In this document: positions 1 through 10,948 of the stretch, piece by piece
Position numbering within the stretch: position 1 is the stretch's first letter
How the letters are laid out: each line of letters opens with the position of its first letter
Translations under genes and position numbers: made by a program
Assembly: GCA_015832175.1 (NCBI GenBank)
Contig: WJXW01000002.1
Location: 1,798,001-1,862,000, forward strand
Source: Paraphaeosphaeria minitans
Lineage: Eukaryota; Ascomycota; Dothideomycetes; Pleosporales; Didymosphaeriaceae
Length of the DNA: 64,000 nucleotides
Reading direction: 5' to 3'
The notes under the pieces: model-generated
The model's input: only the letters and a program-made list of their open reading frames with translations
What the model was told of the DNA's origin: nothing
Databases searched by the model: none

Positions 1-590
1 TCACTTGATCACGGCACCATGATCCAATCGCGACCCACCCGGCCTGAGTGAGCTGCACGCACGGACGGGGATCGCTGGAGAATGCGGGGTAAGCTCCGCC
101 AGTTCCCTTTGATGGCATCGACAACAATGCCCAGCCGCGCACCAGCAGAAGCTCAGAAGAAGACACACGATGAGGCTCTTAAACAGACTGTGTTTGCCCT
201 GCAGAGCCACTGCAATGCCGCGGCGCCATGTTGAGGTTCTGAGTGTGGTGAGCGCTGGGTCGAATGACCTCACGCCATCCATCGGCGCTACGTCACCCTG
301 GAACGCGTGTGGTGGTGTAGGTAGGTAGTCTAGCTCACAGAAGTCTCCCACGCGCCGACGCGCGCCGACACAACCTCACCCAGCATCCACGTCCACATGA
401 TGCCCTTATCCAATACAAGCTCGGGCCGAAGGTGTGACGCTAATATATTATGGTTAGAACGTGAAGGGGTCCGACCGGGGCGCTGCAATAATACTTCATG
501 ATTTACAGCAGCAACGAATCCTTACTTCATGATGATAGGACAATCGCTTTCACATCTTGTCTACAGTGGCAAGCGACCTCAAGTCACATC
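1..590. other. no supported gene
   Basis: A minus-strand open frame of 116 codons covers positions 1-351 but shows no recognisable domain and has no splice-joined extension that I could find. The stretch also contains a TAGGTAGGTAG-like motif near 320-335, which recurs elsewhere between genes in this window. The rest is probably the 3' flank of the neighbouring reductase gene. Confidence 0.4.
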
Positions 591-1837
591 CTATGAATGG
601 CCTACGATCGCGCGGGGTGTGTATAGCTCCTCAAGATACTTCTCTTCCTCGTCAGTCAGCGTCTTGCCTCTTGCCTCAAGCGCCTCGTCAATCCTCTTCT
701 CCGAGCTGAAGCCGATGATTGGGGACGAGACCCGCTTGTTGATCCAAGCCAGGGCAACGGAGCTCATGCTCCAGCCATGATTCTTCGCCAACTCTTCTAC
801 CCGCTCAATCGTCTTCCTGTCCGCTTCGATCTGCGGCCCGGTGGTCGAAGTGCCAGCATTCTTCTCCCCTTCAGATCGGACTGTCTTACCGTAGGCGGAC
901 GCAGGGCGGGCGAGATGGCCACGGCAGAGGGGTGCCCACTGTATGCTATCAGCCTACCGGAATGGCTACAGAGCGCACAATAGAATCACCGGAATCAATC
1001 CCACGCCGGTGTCGTTGCAGAACCTGTTCATTTCCCGCTCCTCCTCCCTGTAGAGCAGATTGTAGTGGTTCTGCATGCTGATGAACTTGGTCCAGCCGTT
1101 CCTTTCGGCGACAAACTGCATCTGCGCAAATTGCACAGCCCACATCGAGCTTGCTCCGATGTATCGTACCTTGCCGCTCCTGATCAAGTCATGCAACGCT
1201 TCCATCGTCTCCTCGATAGGCGTAGCTGGGTCGAAGCGATGGATCTGCAACAGGTCGATGTAGTCAGTGTCCAACCGCTGGAGGGACTTGTTGACTGCAT
1301 TGAAGATGGCAGCGCGGGAAAGTCCACCTTGGTTGTTGTAATCTTTAATTTGAGGTAGCTCATTGGTGTACTGTATGGCTCGGAGCTCTGGCTGTTCGCC
1401 AACGTAGCCATAGCATTTTGTGAGGATGACCAACTTCTCGCGTGGCAAGTTGTACTTTTTGATCGCCTTGCCAATAATTTCTTCAGAAACACCGTTGGAG
1501 TAGACATTGGCTTGTTCACATTAGCGAGCGGGTAGTTGAGTAGTAAGATAGCTACGTACCAGTGTCCCAAGTCGTGACACCCTTATCGTAGGCCGCTTTT
1601 AGTAGCGGATACGTTTCTTCCTCTTCAAGCACCCAGGGTTGCCTTTCACAGGTCAGTAGATCCACCAAGTGCGAGAGTCACGGCACTACGGCCCGCAGAG
1701 GCCTTGCCTTACCATTTCTTGGACCCAAAGCTCATCGCACCCAATATGGGAACCGATACCTTTAGCCCACTCTTTCCCAGTCTCCTGTACTCCGCTTTCG
1801 ACTCCTTGAGGAGATTCTGAACTAGTTCGTCCGACAT
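591..1837 (-). CDS. aldo-keto reductase (NADPH-dependent, aryl-alcohol dehydrogenase/versiconal reductase-like)
   Basis: Four exons join in frame: 1837-1713, 1642-1560, 1510-990 and 938-591, giving about 358 residues, a usual length for this family. The N-terminus reads MSDELVQ followed by [12 protein letters not shown], the typical first strand. WDTANVYSNG holds the catalytic-region Asp and Tyr. LVILTKC carries the Lys strand, and [11 protein letters not shown] carries the His motif. After the last intron [16 protein letters not shown] is the family cofactor-loop motif, and the end has the [14 protein letters not shown] segment. No targeting signal is seen, so it is probably cytosolic. The family reduces aldehydes and ketones; the substrate cannot be read from sequence. 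Two of the three acceptors are AAG rather than the usual CAG/TAG. It has no obvious partner gene next to it. Confidence 0.9.
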
Positions 1838-2609
1838 GGTATCAGTTCTTTGAGTGGATGGTGATGGCGGGGCTGCGTGTTCAACGTGGGGTGGGGTACT
1901 TCAGAAGTGACGGTAGGAAGGTGCAGGTGCTCAGACAGCATCCCTCTAAGATCGTCAATGGCTTTATACATCCGGGCATGGTGACGTGTGCACGGCTGAT
2001 TAGGAAGCGAGACGGCAGAATGCTTCTCAGATGGCGGCTTTTGCGGTGCTAGTTCATAACGTCGACACATCCATGGCTGCTGATGCCATTTTAGCGCACT
2101 CTTCGGGGCACCTTGCGCCTCGCCCCCATGGCTACCAACAATGTACCTTTGCTTCGGTAATTACTTCGCTTATAGATTCAGTTGCGATAAAGGCAGAGTT
2201 CTGACCGTATTGACAGTATCGCTTTTTCCATTAGCAGACATTTGCTACTGCGCGGTCTCTGGCATTGCGCAGAGCGGCACTATACATCTAGTCGTCAAGC
2301 ATACACTGTAGACATCGCATTGTGTCAAGTATGTTTTGTACATACGAAGAAGAGCAAACATGAATAGTTGAAGGCCGAAACTCCGGACATTTACTGCATT
2401 CGTTGTACGCTGCCAGAATACTGGCTTCACGAGAGGTAAACGTGGCTGCATGCATCGTTCAGTCACAGCCGTACGGCGTGCGATAGCTGGTATCAAGTTT
2501 TTGTTCGTTGACCATGAATTTGAGCTATGTCCCCGGTGGCGCCTGTTTGCACACCCGAATGCAGGAAAGCTCATATGCCCGTAAAGAAACCCGTACCCTC
2601 ATGACCCGC
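1838..2609. other. intergenic, nothing recognised
   Basis: Upstream flank of the aldo-keto reductase and 3' flank of the ribosomal protein gene. Both strands carry only short open frames without known motifs. Confidence 0.5.
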
Positions 2610-3559
2610 TTATGCGTCCTCAACGATGTTGCCCCGCTCCGAAACGTAGAGACCGTCCAAGAACTTTCGGATATCTTTGTTGCGAACACGGCAGATCTGC
2701 TGGATATCGGCGGCGCTCTGGGAGACGTCCTCGATGCTGTTTCCAGAAAGCTGGAGCTCATCCTTGACGTTCTTGGAGGCCTCGACGTGGACACCGGGCC
2801 TCATGTTGACCCTTCGGACGATCTTCTCGCCAATGAAGTTTCGGATCTCAACCTCGAAGCAGTCGGTTTCCTTGTTCTTCTCAACGTTGACGTTGATGGG
2901 GAAATGGGCGTAGACGTATCGCATCTTGTACTTGAAGCCCTTGGTAACACCGATGATCAGGTTGTTCTACTCCAGTCAGCGCTGCAATTCCATAGCCTAG
3001 CCCTGACGAGGGGGCGGTTGCGACGTACGATGAGAGTGCGGACGGTACGGAGGGTGGCGACGCTCTTGCGCGAGCCGTGGTGGAGCTCGATCTTGATGAG
3101 GTTCTTCTGGGGCTGCCCGGTATTAGCGCAGGTTCTAGTTCTTTGCGATTGTGCAACTCACGTGTGTGAAGGAGACAGCCAAGTGACCCAACGACTTGGT
3201 CAGTTTGCCCTGGTATTATAAGCATGCTATCGTGAAGATCCGCTGCTACATGCTTACTCGGGGACCTGCATGGCGCAAAGTTAGTCAACAGATTCCTTGA
3301 AACATCACACGGATAACTCACCCTCAACAACGACATTCCTGGTCTTGATGGCGACCTTGACCCCCTCGGGGATCTCGAGAAGTTCCTCGGAGTGGCTGTT
3401 GCGCAATTGTCAGTCCATTCCTTCCGTTGTAAAGAGTTGCGAAAGTGCGAATCGAGCCCAGCGTCAGGCTTGCGTCCGTCGGCTGGGGCTCGTGGAGGGT
3501 TGTGTGCCATTCGGTAGGGAGAGCTTGCAGAGCGTTCGGGAGGCGTACATGTACTTCAT
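2610..3559 (-). CDS. RPL9: 60S ribosomal protein L9 (uL6)
   Basis: Component of the large ribosomal subunit. Six exons join in frame to 193 residues, the normal eukaryotic L9 length: 3559-3549, 3395-3322, 3265-3258, 3209-3162, 3112-3029 and 2966-2610. The protein starts [18 protein letters not shown], continues through [20 protein letters not shown] and the [20 protein letters not shown] segment, and ends RGNIVEDA. Exon 1 has only 11 nt. Exon 3 has only 8 nt (it completes the Gly codon and adds Pro-Arg of the conserved EGPRG turn) and sits between introns of 56 and 48 nt, both with GT and AG ends. Without the 8-nt exon the conserved loop and the frame are lost, so it is well supported. High intron density near the 5' end is common in fungal ribosomal protein genes. 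Confidence 0.95.
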
Positions 3560-6408
3560 CTTGACGGCGGCGTCGTGGTTTGGTGTTGATGTCGCTGGTG
3601 GCTGCTGAAAATGAGAAGTTTAGCAACCGCGAGTGTGCGGGTTCCGTGCTTGGCTTCGGTTATTTTAGTGACTGTGCTATCCCTTCCCGGGCGATAGCGT
3701 GGTCGGCTCGCCACAACAGCTTCAGCGGAACACACCATCAAGCGTGCGCAACCTTTAGAGATAACTATTGCAATCGTCAGTAAATCATCGAATTACCAAT
3801 GTGATAAATCACTTGAACCTGGGCCTGCTCAAGCGTCCCCGCAGGATCCTTCGATTTGCTTGTATAACAACATTGCCGCCTACAACAGCGACAAGGACTA
3901 AGACTGCGACATTGGCGATACCACTGCCGGGTGCCTAGGGCAACACAATCTCCAGGTCTTGCTCGTCTCACTGCGCGCCTATCTTCGAGGTCAACATAAG
4001 TGCCCAGTAAGAGAGTAAAGTACTTCAACGCCTCCAGCGCAACTCGTGCAGTATCCGGACAAACTCTAGTCACCATTAGCATACATATTGACTACCCTGT
4101 GTTTCCCTGCACGCGCAGGGCCCGCCCTCCGTAGCTGCCTTATACATTGAAGCTTGGTTTTCAAGATCGCGTCTCCGCTCAACACCTTGATGAACTTGTC
4201 GTTTTTTACGCACCCCATGACCATGGCTTCCGTTCGCTCCCCGACCTGGACACCCTTCGAAGCATCGTGTTCCCTCCTTTGCTACCTGGTACCATATGTC
4301 ACTTGATGAGGCATTCGCATGATGAACGTGCCTACTGGTGGTTTATGCTGCTTTTCCGCGTACTGCGCTGACGTAATGTGTTTCCTCATCTGCCAAGTCT
4401 GCAGTCTGGGGGATCCGCGAGAACGAAAAAGTACTCCTCAGTGTCGTACAAAGACTACAGAACAGGATTCTTACACAAGAGCAGCGAACGAGGCCCTCGA
4501 AGATGTTGTACCACTGAGGCTTCAGCGATAGTTGGCAGTATCTTACCAGATCTCTATCGATCGTTTCTACCCACGTTGCGCGCTTGATTTAATCCCGCGC
4601 CAATCCTCGGAGCAGTTATGTCTCAATAGCATCAATAAAGATGTTCCGCCTGTCTATGCCAGCATCGACATCGATGGGGTTCTCACAGACTCGTCGCACC
4701 AACATGTTAGTCGCGGCACCTCTATCATTATCTGCGCAGTCTCTCTGGATATATAAGTGAAGCCTTAACATTCCTTTTTCGGATTTCTTCCGGCAATGGC
4801 AAGTTCAGCAATTTCAATGGGCCATATATAGATTGGGAGTTTCCCCAGGCATACTCCGCGAACTGAGTCTTAAGCTATTGTCTGACAAATAGGCTCGGTA
4901 TTTAACCCGTGATTGAGCGCAGCACGAAGCAAGAACCGCCCCCTATCATCTGCCTTTACTTGAGACCCTCATGCCAAGAGTAGCTGGATAAGTCCCCTCT
5001 AACCTCGGTTCACCAAATTCCAATACTTCCTGTACGAATTCAATGGTATTGCCAAGTAATGTTTCGAAATGTGACGGCCCTCTCACCTCGAACAACAGAA
5101 GAAAATTCACCGCCGCCAATGCTTTTGTTGCATACTTCATGTTTTTGCCCACATCGAGAATTCTGCAACCTTGCTATGGCAGTATTGTACATTTTAATCG
5201 CGCTCGCATCGTTTATTCCCTTCTTGTTGTAATACGCGACGTTTTCAGGTACGAAACAATCTGCTGCATCATCAAGCGCTGAATTATTACCGATTCGTCC
5301 GGGCACCGAAGATATCCAGCCACCCCACAAGAAGGTCGAAGTGCAAGCAGAGTTCTTTCCGCCTAGCATATCCTAAAACTCAGCGCACAGGTAAATTTCG
5401 CGAGATACCAATGGCCGCAGTACGCCAACAATCCGTATATAGGAACGTTCTCTGCTGCTCCGATTGCGGCGACTTACTTTGAGCACCGTACTGAAGGTGC
5501 AGAAGACCCGATCTCCCAACCAAGCTTCCTTTAGTGATCAAATCTTTAACGTCTCAGTCCTCCCTTCTAAAGGTGCTGAGCCTGCTTTCATGGATATTAA
5601 AAGTCCGTCTTCTGTGTTGTGAAAGCTACCATAAAAGGGCACATCGCTCAAACTAGCTCGGCTGGATTTAATGGAAGATCAGGAGAAGGGCCAATCTAGT
5701 AACGGTGCGGGCAGGATTTCCCACTTCGCACCGCAGCATGCGCCAAAACGGTTATACGAGAGTAAATGCTTTATAGTCAACGTCAAGACCGAAGAATTGG
5801 ATATGGCCACTATCAATGGCAACTTCGGGGGATATGCGGCATTGGATTCAAGATCGACTTGATGTGTACGCAAGCGTTCGGTCTTTTTTTGTCACCGATG
5901 CAACAGGAGCTGGATCTCGGTGATGACCAGACTGGAAATCCTTTATCGGCCTTGTTATATGGACTGGCTGGCGGTGGGTTCATATGGGATGTGCTTTTTG
6001 ACTCATTAAACGGTAGTGATCATTCAATCTGGCCGTGCGTGTTTCGTATTTAGAAGATCGAGTCACACTTGCCTGTGTGGTAACGGCGGTATTGTTGCCC
6101 GGCAATATCTTCCCGGGGGAGAGTCTGTGACACGACCCGGTCGCCAGAATTTTGTAGTCAACACGAACAACGGGTACACGCTGAACCATTCGTGGGTGCT
6201 CGCCATGCTATGGCGTTCTTTCCGTTGAGGTCTTGGGCGTGACTTCCTCCGTCAAGCTCGCACGTGGCTGAAAACAACTCAAAAGTCGCTCGATAACGGC
6301 TGATCTTCCATCACCGTCTCTCTTTCCCCCACCTCTCTCATACTCTGCAACAGCTACTCCCTTCTTTTCTCCAACGTTCCTGATCAGTCACGGTGTCCGC
6401 ATGCAGCA
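3560..6408. other. gene-poor stretch with weak relics
   Basis: About 2.8 kb without an intact recognisable gene. It reads as less GC-rich than the coding regions around it. A possible transcription-factor relic lies at 4946-5290 (separate entry). A plus-strand frame at 5766-6053 has a faint likeness to an amino-acid/choline permease N-terminus. The end of the stretch (about 6250-6408) is pyrimidine-rich and is probably the promoter and leader of the protease gene. Confidence 0.4.
4946..5290 (-). pseudogene. possible decayed fragment of a fungal Zn2Cys6-type transcription factor
   Basis: Two overlapping minus-strand frames look like pieces of one protein. The upstream frame reads VAYYNKKGINDASAIKMYN then TAIARLQN. 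The downstream frame reads ATKALAAVNFLLLFEVRGPS then HFETLLGNTIEFVQEV. In order they resemble the middle homology region of fungal binuclear-cluster regulators, where a short 'Y..A...L...L' helix is followed by a 'LA...LL..YE' helix. A frameshift near 5150 would be needed to join them. No zinc cluster is visible nearby. The likeness is from memory only and may be chance. Confidence 0.22.
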
Positions 6409-7674
6409 ATGGCTCTTTTCTCAATGCTGCTTTTCGCCGTCTTGGCTGCCGCTTCCTTCTCTGACACGCGTGTCCCTCCCTTCTGTGGTAACCCATTCCC
6501 GCTCGTATCCAAAAACCTCGATTTCTTCGAAGGCCTCGCCAACGGTTCCATCAATGCCGAACAGGGCTCCTCCGACATTCTCAGCGTGCAGAATTACGGT
6601 GGCCCACGAGAATGGCCCCGCAACAGCGAAAACAAGGTCGTCATCGAGTACTGCTTCGATACGCCGGTTTCCCGAAACAATATTGGGGCGAGTTTTCGTG
6701 ACTTCGGCGTTGGTGAATGGATGAGCGCATTGGGCGGTGCTGCATCCAAAACTACGGGCCACGGATTAGTAATCGAGGAGACTGTGGACGCGAATGGCAT
6801 GCCGCTGTTCTGTTTGGACTTATATAACGGAAAATGTGAGTTAGCCCATATCCTGTAGCTGCCTCTGCTTCATATCGACATCAGCCGCTCGGGTACTTTG
6901 GGTTGCCTGCTCACTTACACGCACAGGGAATCAGAAGCTTGACTATAACACCGTCGTTGTCCAGTGGTTCGACATCAGGAATTTTGCCGGCAGTGCATCC
7001 ATCGGCTTCGTTGGATTCACATCAGGCGGACCTCCTGAACCAGGTATCCACAGGATGAAATTCGGACACAGCTGGATCAACCCTACTTTAGTACACGAAC
7101 TCGGTCATGTACTGGGTATGACGCACGAGCATCAACGAAAAGACCGTACGTCGCTGTTTTTGTTGCCTCCAATGCTCTTGCTGACACCCCTACTCAAGGC
7201 GACAACTCCGTTGCATACCGATGCCACAACGTCGAAGACTTCCAAAAGAAATTTGAGCAGCTCCAGTCCGAAATTTCTGACGCGACATGGAGTGATCTTT
7301 GCGACAATATCGTGAACGGAGTCAAGGTCGGGTTTTCGGGAAGGGATTTTGTACGCGGCTACTCGGCTGGAGATCCACGGACGCGCCAAGGGCAAACTCT
7401 TCAATGGGAAGTTGCAGATCACGGCGAACCCTACGACCATAAGAGCATCATGCAATACCCCAGTGATGTACTTATGGCAAACGATGTGGTCTGTCTCCCT
7501 CGAATGACGGACGGATGTACGCTGGTCAACAACGCGAAAGGGCACGAGAAGCAGTACTTGTACATCCCCTTCCATCCAAGTGAGGCCGATATCAAGTGGG
7601 TCAAGAAGACATATCCATGGATGGATTCGCCCAAGGCCGCAGAAATTGGAGCGGCAAACGGAACTGCTTCGTGA
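6409..7674 (+). CDS. secreted astacin-type zinc metalloprotease (M12A-like)
   Basis: Three exons (6409-6835, 6927-7145, 7199-7674) join to about 373 residues. The N-terminus (MALFSMLLFAVLAAASFSDT) is a classic signal peptide, so the product is probably secreted. The zinc site HELGHVLGMTHEHQRKDR fits the astacin pattern HExxHxxGxxHExxRxDR. It is split by the second intron just before the last Arg, which the splice restores. Downstream SIMQYPSD matches the astacin Met-turn with the Tyr ligand. Cysteines are present in the pro-region and catalytic region. The C-terminal part after about residue 340 has no known domain. The gene converges on bioDA with only 109 bp between stops. Fungal astacins are patchily distributed; a role in degrading external or host protein is an inference. 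Confidence 0.85.
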
Positions 7675-7783
7675 GCAGAGAGTTTCAAGTATCGGATCGA
7701 TCGCGCTAAATGCGGTCGACAAGACACAGGGTCTATGTGGCAGGGTGCAGGTTACTCAAAAAATCTGCGAAGCATTTTATTTT

Positions 7784-10491
7784 CTACTTCTGCTCTCCCA
7801 TCCAGGTGATGTCGTTGGCATTTTTTGGATTCGTCCTTGGACTTCTCGTAACACCACTGACACGATCCAATTTCTGCTTCAACGCATCACCCACAGCTTC
7901 CAAGTCCTTTGGCGCCGTCGTTAAGCTTGCCATAATGTATATGACGTTCCCTAACACTCGCGAGTGAATGCTTACTGCCGTATGCGACCTATCATTCAGC
8001 AGCGCATCCCGCAATCCAGCAGCTGCATTAGAAGTGTATCCTGCGTTGGTCAGCGATTTGATTACATGAAACGATGCTCTCATAACGTAGGTACTCACCA
8101 GAACCTTTTTCGTCCTTGAGCGCTATGGCCAGCACTGAGCCAATAGCAACGACGTGGTCGACAGCATCGTGGTAACTCAACCACACCACCAACGGCTTGC
8201 CCCACATGCTCCATGTCTTCACCCCTCCATCTTCACTCGCGTCCAGCCCGCCTTTCATGGTCCACCACCTTGGGGCCACCTGTCCGCCTCTGTGTCCGCT
8301 CTCCCAATCCCACTTCCGTCTAAAGCTTTTCCATGCATACCCCTTGTTCAATACTTCCATCTCCTTTAGTGAGGTGTTGGCGACGTGGCATCCGATTGGG
8401 TGCGCGGTGTAGCTGTGGCCGTGGAGGAGTGCATCGGACTTCGAGGAGGAGAGGAAGGCGTTGAAGATGGCTTTGCTAGCGAGCGTGACTGAGAGGGGTA
8501 GCAGGCCGCCGGTGAGGAGTTTGGCGTGGATGGAGATATCAGGGTGCACTTCAAGGAGGGTCGAGGGCGTGAAGTGGCCAAGACGGTTGAGCCCGGTGAA
8601 GACCTCATCGAAGAGAACAGGGACACCGGCCCAGTGGAGGGGGTCTGAAGGCGGGGTGACCTCGTGCTCGGTGAATTGGTAGGACCGGACTACTTCGACG
8701 AGTTTGCGCTGGAAGAGCGGGTCGACGAAGAGCATGCCACCGGCGCCGAGGAGGATGGGCTCCATGACCAGAGCACCGAATTTCCTGCCCTGCCGTTTGA
8801 CAAGGATGTCCAGTCGGTCTCTGATGTACTTTTCGTAGACCCACCAACGACGTCCTTGGCCCTCGCCTCTGGCATCGAAGTTGAACACGTCATCGAGGTG
8901 GGAAAAGAATTCGGGGCCGCCGAGCTCCCTCGCCATGCCCTTCGGAGGCTCGACCATCCACTCTCCACCTCTCATCTTGACGGTTGGGAAATCGAACCAG
9001 TATCCTCGGCCGCGATACCAGTCTACCTTTTCGTTGTAGACGTTCGGCTCGGAAGCGTCCATGGCGCCGATGGTGTCACCATGGTAGCTCCCCTTGAGGC
9101 CAAGGATTTCGATATTGTCTTTGGAGCCGTCCCAGCCGTAACGCTTGCACGTTGCTCGGATCGCCATCTTGATGCCGACCTCGGCAGCAGTACTGCCGTC
9201 ATCCGTATAGAAGCACTTTGCGAGACGCGGATTATCCATGCCCTTGAGCAGCGTCTCGGCGAGCTTCACAGCAGGCTCGTGTGTTGCGCCGGCGAACATC
9301 ACGTGGCCGTACCGGCCTGCTGCATATGCGGCGGCGAGAGCCAATTGTGGGTTTCCATGGCCGAGACCCTGCGTCCACCACGATGCGGAGCCATCGAAGG
9401 CCGGATAAAGAAGCGGTTTCTCAGCTGCAAGGGCCAAGCTCCTGTCTTTCAGAGATGTCGGCGTGTACTTTGCTTGGAAGTAGTCGCCGTATGCAGAGTC
9501 CCAGACGAGGATGTCATCGGTGTTTTTCACGGTTTTGTGCTGTGTGAACGGATGCCAGATTGACTTGCGGGTCCGGCTTGGCAACTTGTTCATGGTTGTG
9601 AGGCGATCCTCGTGACGTTGGACAATGGAGTCAGCGAGCTTGTGCATTTCAGCGGCCAGGCTTTGCTGTTCGTAGTAGTTGCGCATGGCTGCACGTTCCT
9701 GTTCCTGTGTGTAGCCTTCCAACTCTGGTATCCAGGGCAGGGTAAAAGCTGGGATATCCATTTTTCCAAAGTACTTAAGCAGGTAGTCAGAGTTCTCATA
9801 CTTTCCCTTGTCGTCGAAGCAGATCACAGCACTGATATCGTAGCCACGAAGGGTCAGTGATTCTGCAGCTGAGATGGTGGAAGCGATGCCGCCAAGGCGA
9901 TGGTCGCCAACCAGGATTACAGGTAGTCGCATCGGCCTGAAGATATCCGCTTGGGGTACTCCGGAAGGTCCAGGACTCAGCACACCGCCAGCCGTCTCTA
10001 CAATGGTGAGGCCCATGTGGCTCTCCCAGGAAAATTTGGCTGCATCTTCTCTAATTTTGGCATAGACTCGCTTGACCAGATGGTCGTCTGAAGGCTAATA
10101 GCTGTCAACGAAGACTCACGACCAGTTCGAATAGAGACTTACCACGAAATCGGCGCCGCGAACCGCAATGTGTGGACTTACAGGCTCCTTGAACTGGAAG
10201 AGCGTGGTGACAGACGCTCCGTCGACATGTCTCTTGACATACCTACAGCTCATCAGCTTTGCTCTCAACTTGAATCAACCAAATAAATGCAACATACAAG
10301 TCATCAGCATCTTCGATCGACCCCGTCGACACCGGCTTGATATAGTGCAGGCTCCATTTCCGCTTCCCTGCTCTGCGGACAAAGTGAGCGCCTAGCAGCG
10401 TCGAGAAAACTGTCTTGCCGACATTGGTATTGGCACCATATACCTGAAGCGCAATGAGATTCTGCCACAGGCCTGACGGAACCCTCGACAT
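7784..10491 (-). CDS. bioDA: bifunctional dethiobiotin synthetase / 7,8-diaminopelargonate aminotransferase (BioDA fusion)
   Basis: Four exons (10491-10298, 10242-10143, 10094-8099, 8040-7784) join to about 848 residues. The BioD half comes first: GANTNVGKT (near residues 19-27) is the variant P-loop, YIKPVSTG is the substrate loop, and ETAGGVLSPGPSG is the conserved glycine-rich motif. The BioA half starts near IWHPFTQHK. It has SWWTQGLGHGNP, the DDGSTAAEVGIKMA motif, FDEVFTGLNRLG with the PLP-binding Asp, and AKLLTGG carrying the Schiff-base Lys. It ends with RVLGNVIYIMAS. The enzyme converts 7-keto-8-aminopelargonate to diaminopelargonate and then to dethiobiotin. The fusion is standard in fungi and plants. 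It is divergent from bioF, with a 457-bp shared upstream region. Confidence 0.95.
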
Positions 10492-10948
10492 TGACGTTGC
10501 TAATGGGATGAATGTCGCAGTACTGGCTTGAGTCAGCGTAGGTAACTCACTCCAGCTTTGCGAGGGTCCACTAGCGCGATGCAGCCTAGCGGTTTCCTGT
10601 TCCTGATCCGTAGCCTCGTTAGCGATCGTCCTACGAAACGTTGCCGTGTCGCTCCTCAGCTGCTCCGTCCGCCCGATTGACTCACAGACGACCGAGAGAT
10701 AACTTTACGACCATTTCAATGGCATAATGGACCCGGTGTGGACCCTCGCACGCTGTCTTGCTGAGCCAACCGAGACGCATCTAGATGTTGGGAGGCGCGC
10801 TAAGCAGTACACCACCATCTAACCCGCATATATCCCTACATCGATCTAGCCTCCCCCGGAGCATTTTACGTGAATCATTCATCAAAACCGAGGAGCACAA
10901 GTTGGAGGCACAGGAAGCTTCCAAGCAGAGTTCCACAGGCTGGATGCA
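10492..10948. promoter_or_regulatory. shared upstream region between bioDA (-) and bioF (+)
   Basis: The two biotin genes are transcribed away from each other across this 457-bp stretch, so a bidirectional promoter is likely. No specific operator or binding site could be assigned by eye. Confidence 0.5.

Noticed and set aside
5766..6053. Plus-strand frame resembling an amino-acid/choline permease N-terminus
   Set aside because: The likeness rests on a few residues (LMCTQAF, LLYGLAGGG), with no further transmembrane segments in frame; too weak to list as a gene.
8664..9563. 299-codon plus-strand open frame
   Set aside because: It lies antisense within the BioA half of bioDA, has no motifs, and is explained by the high GC content of that exon.
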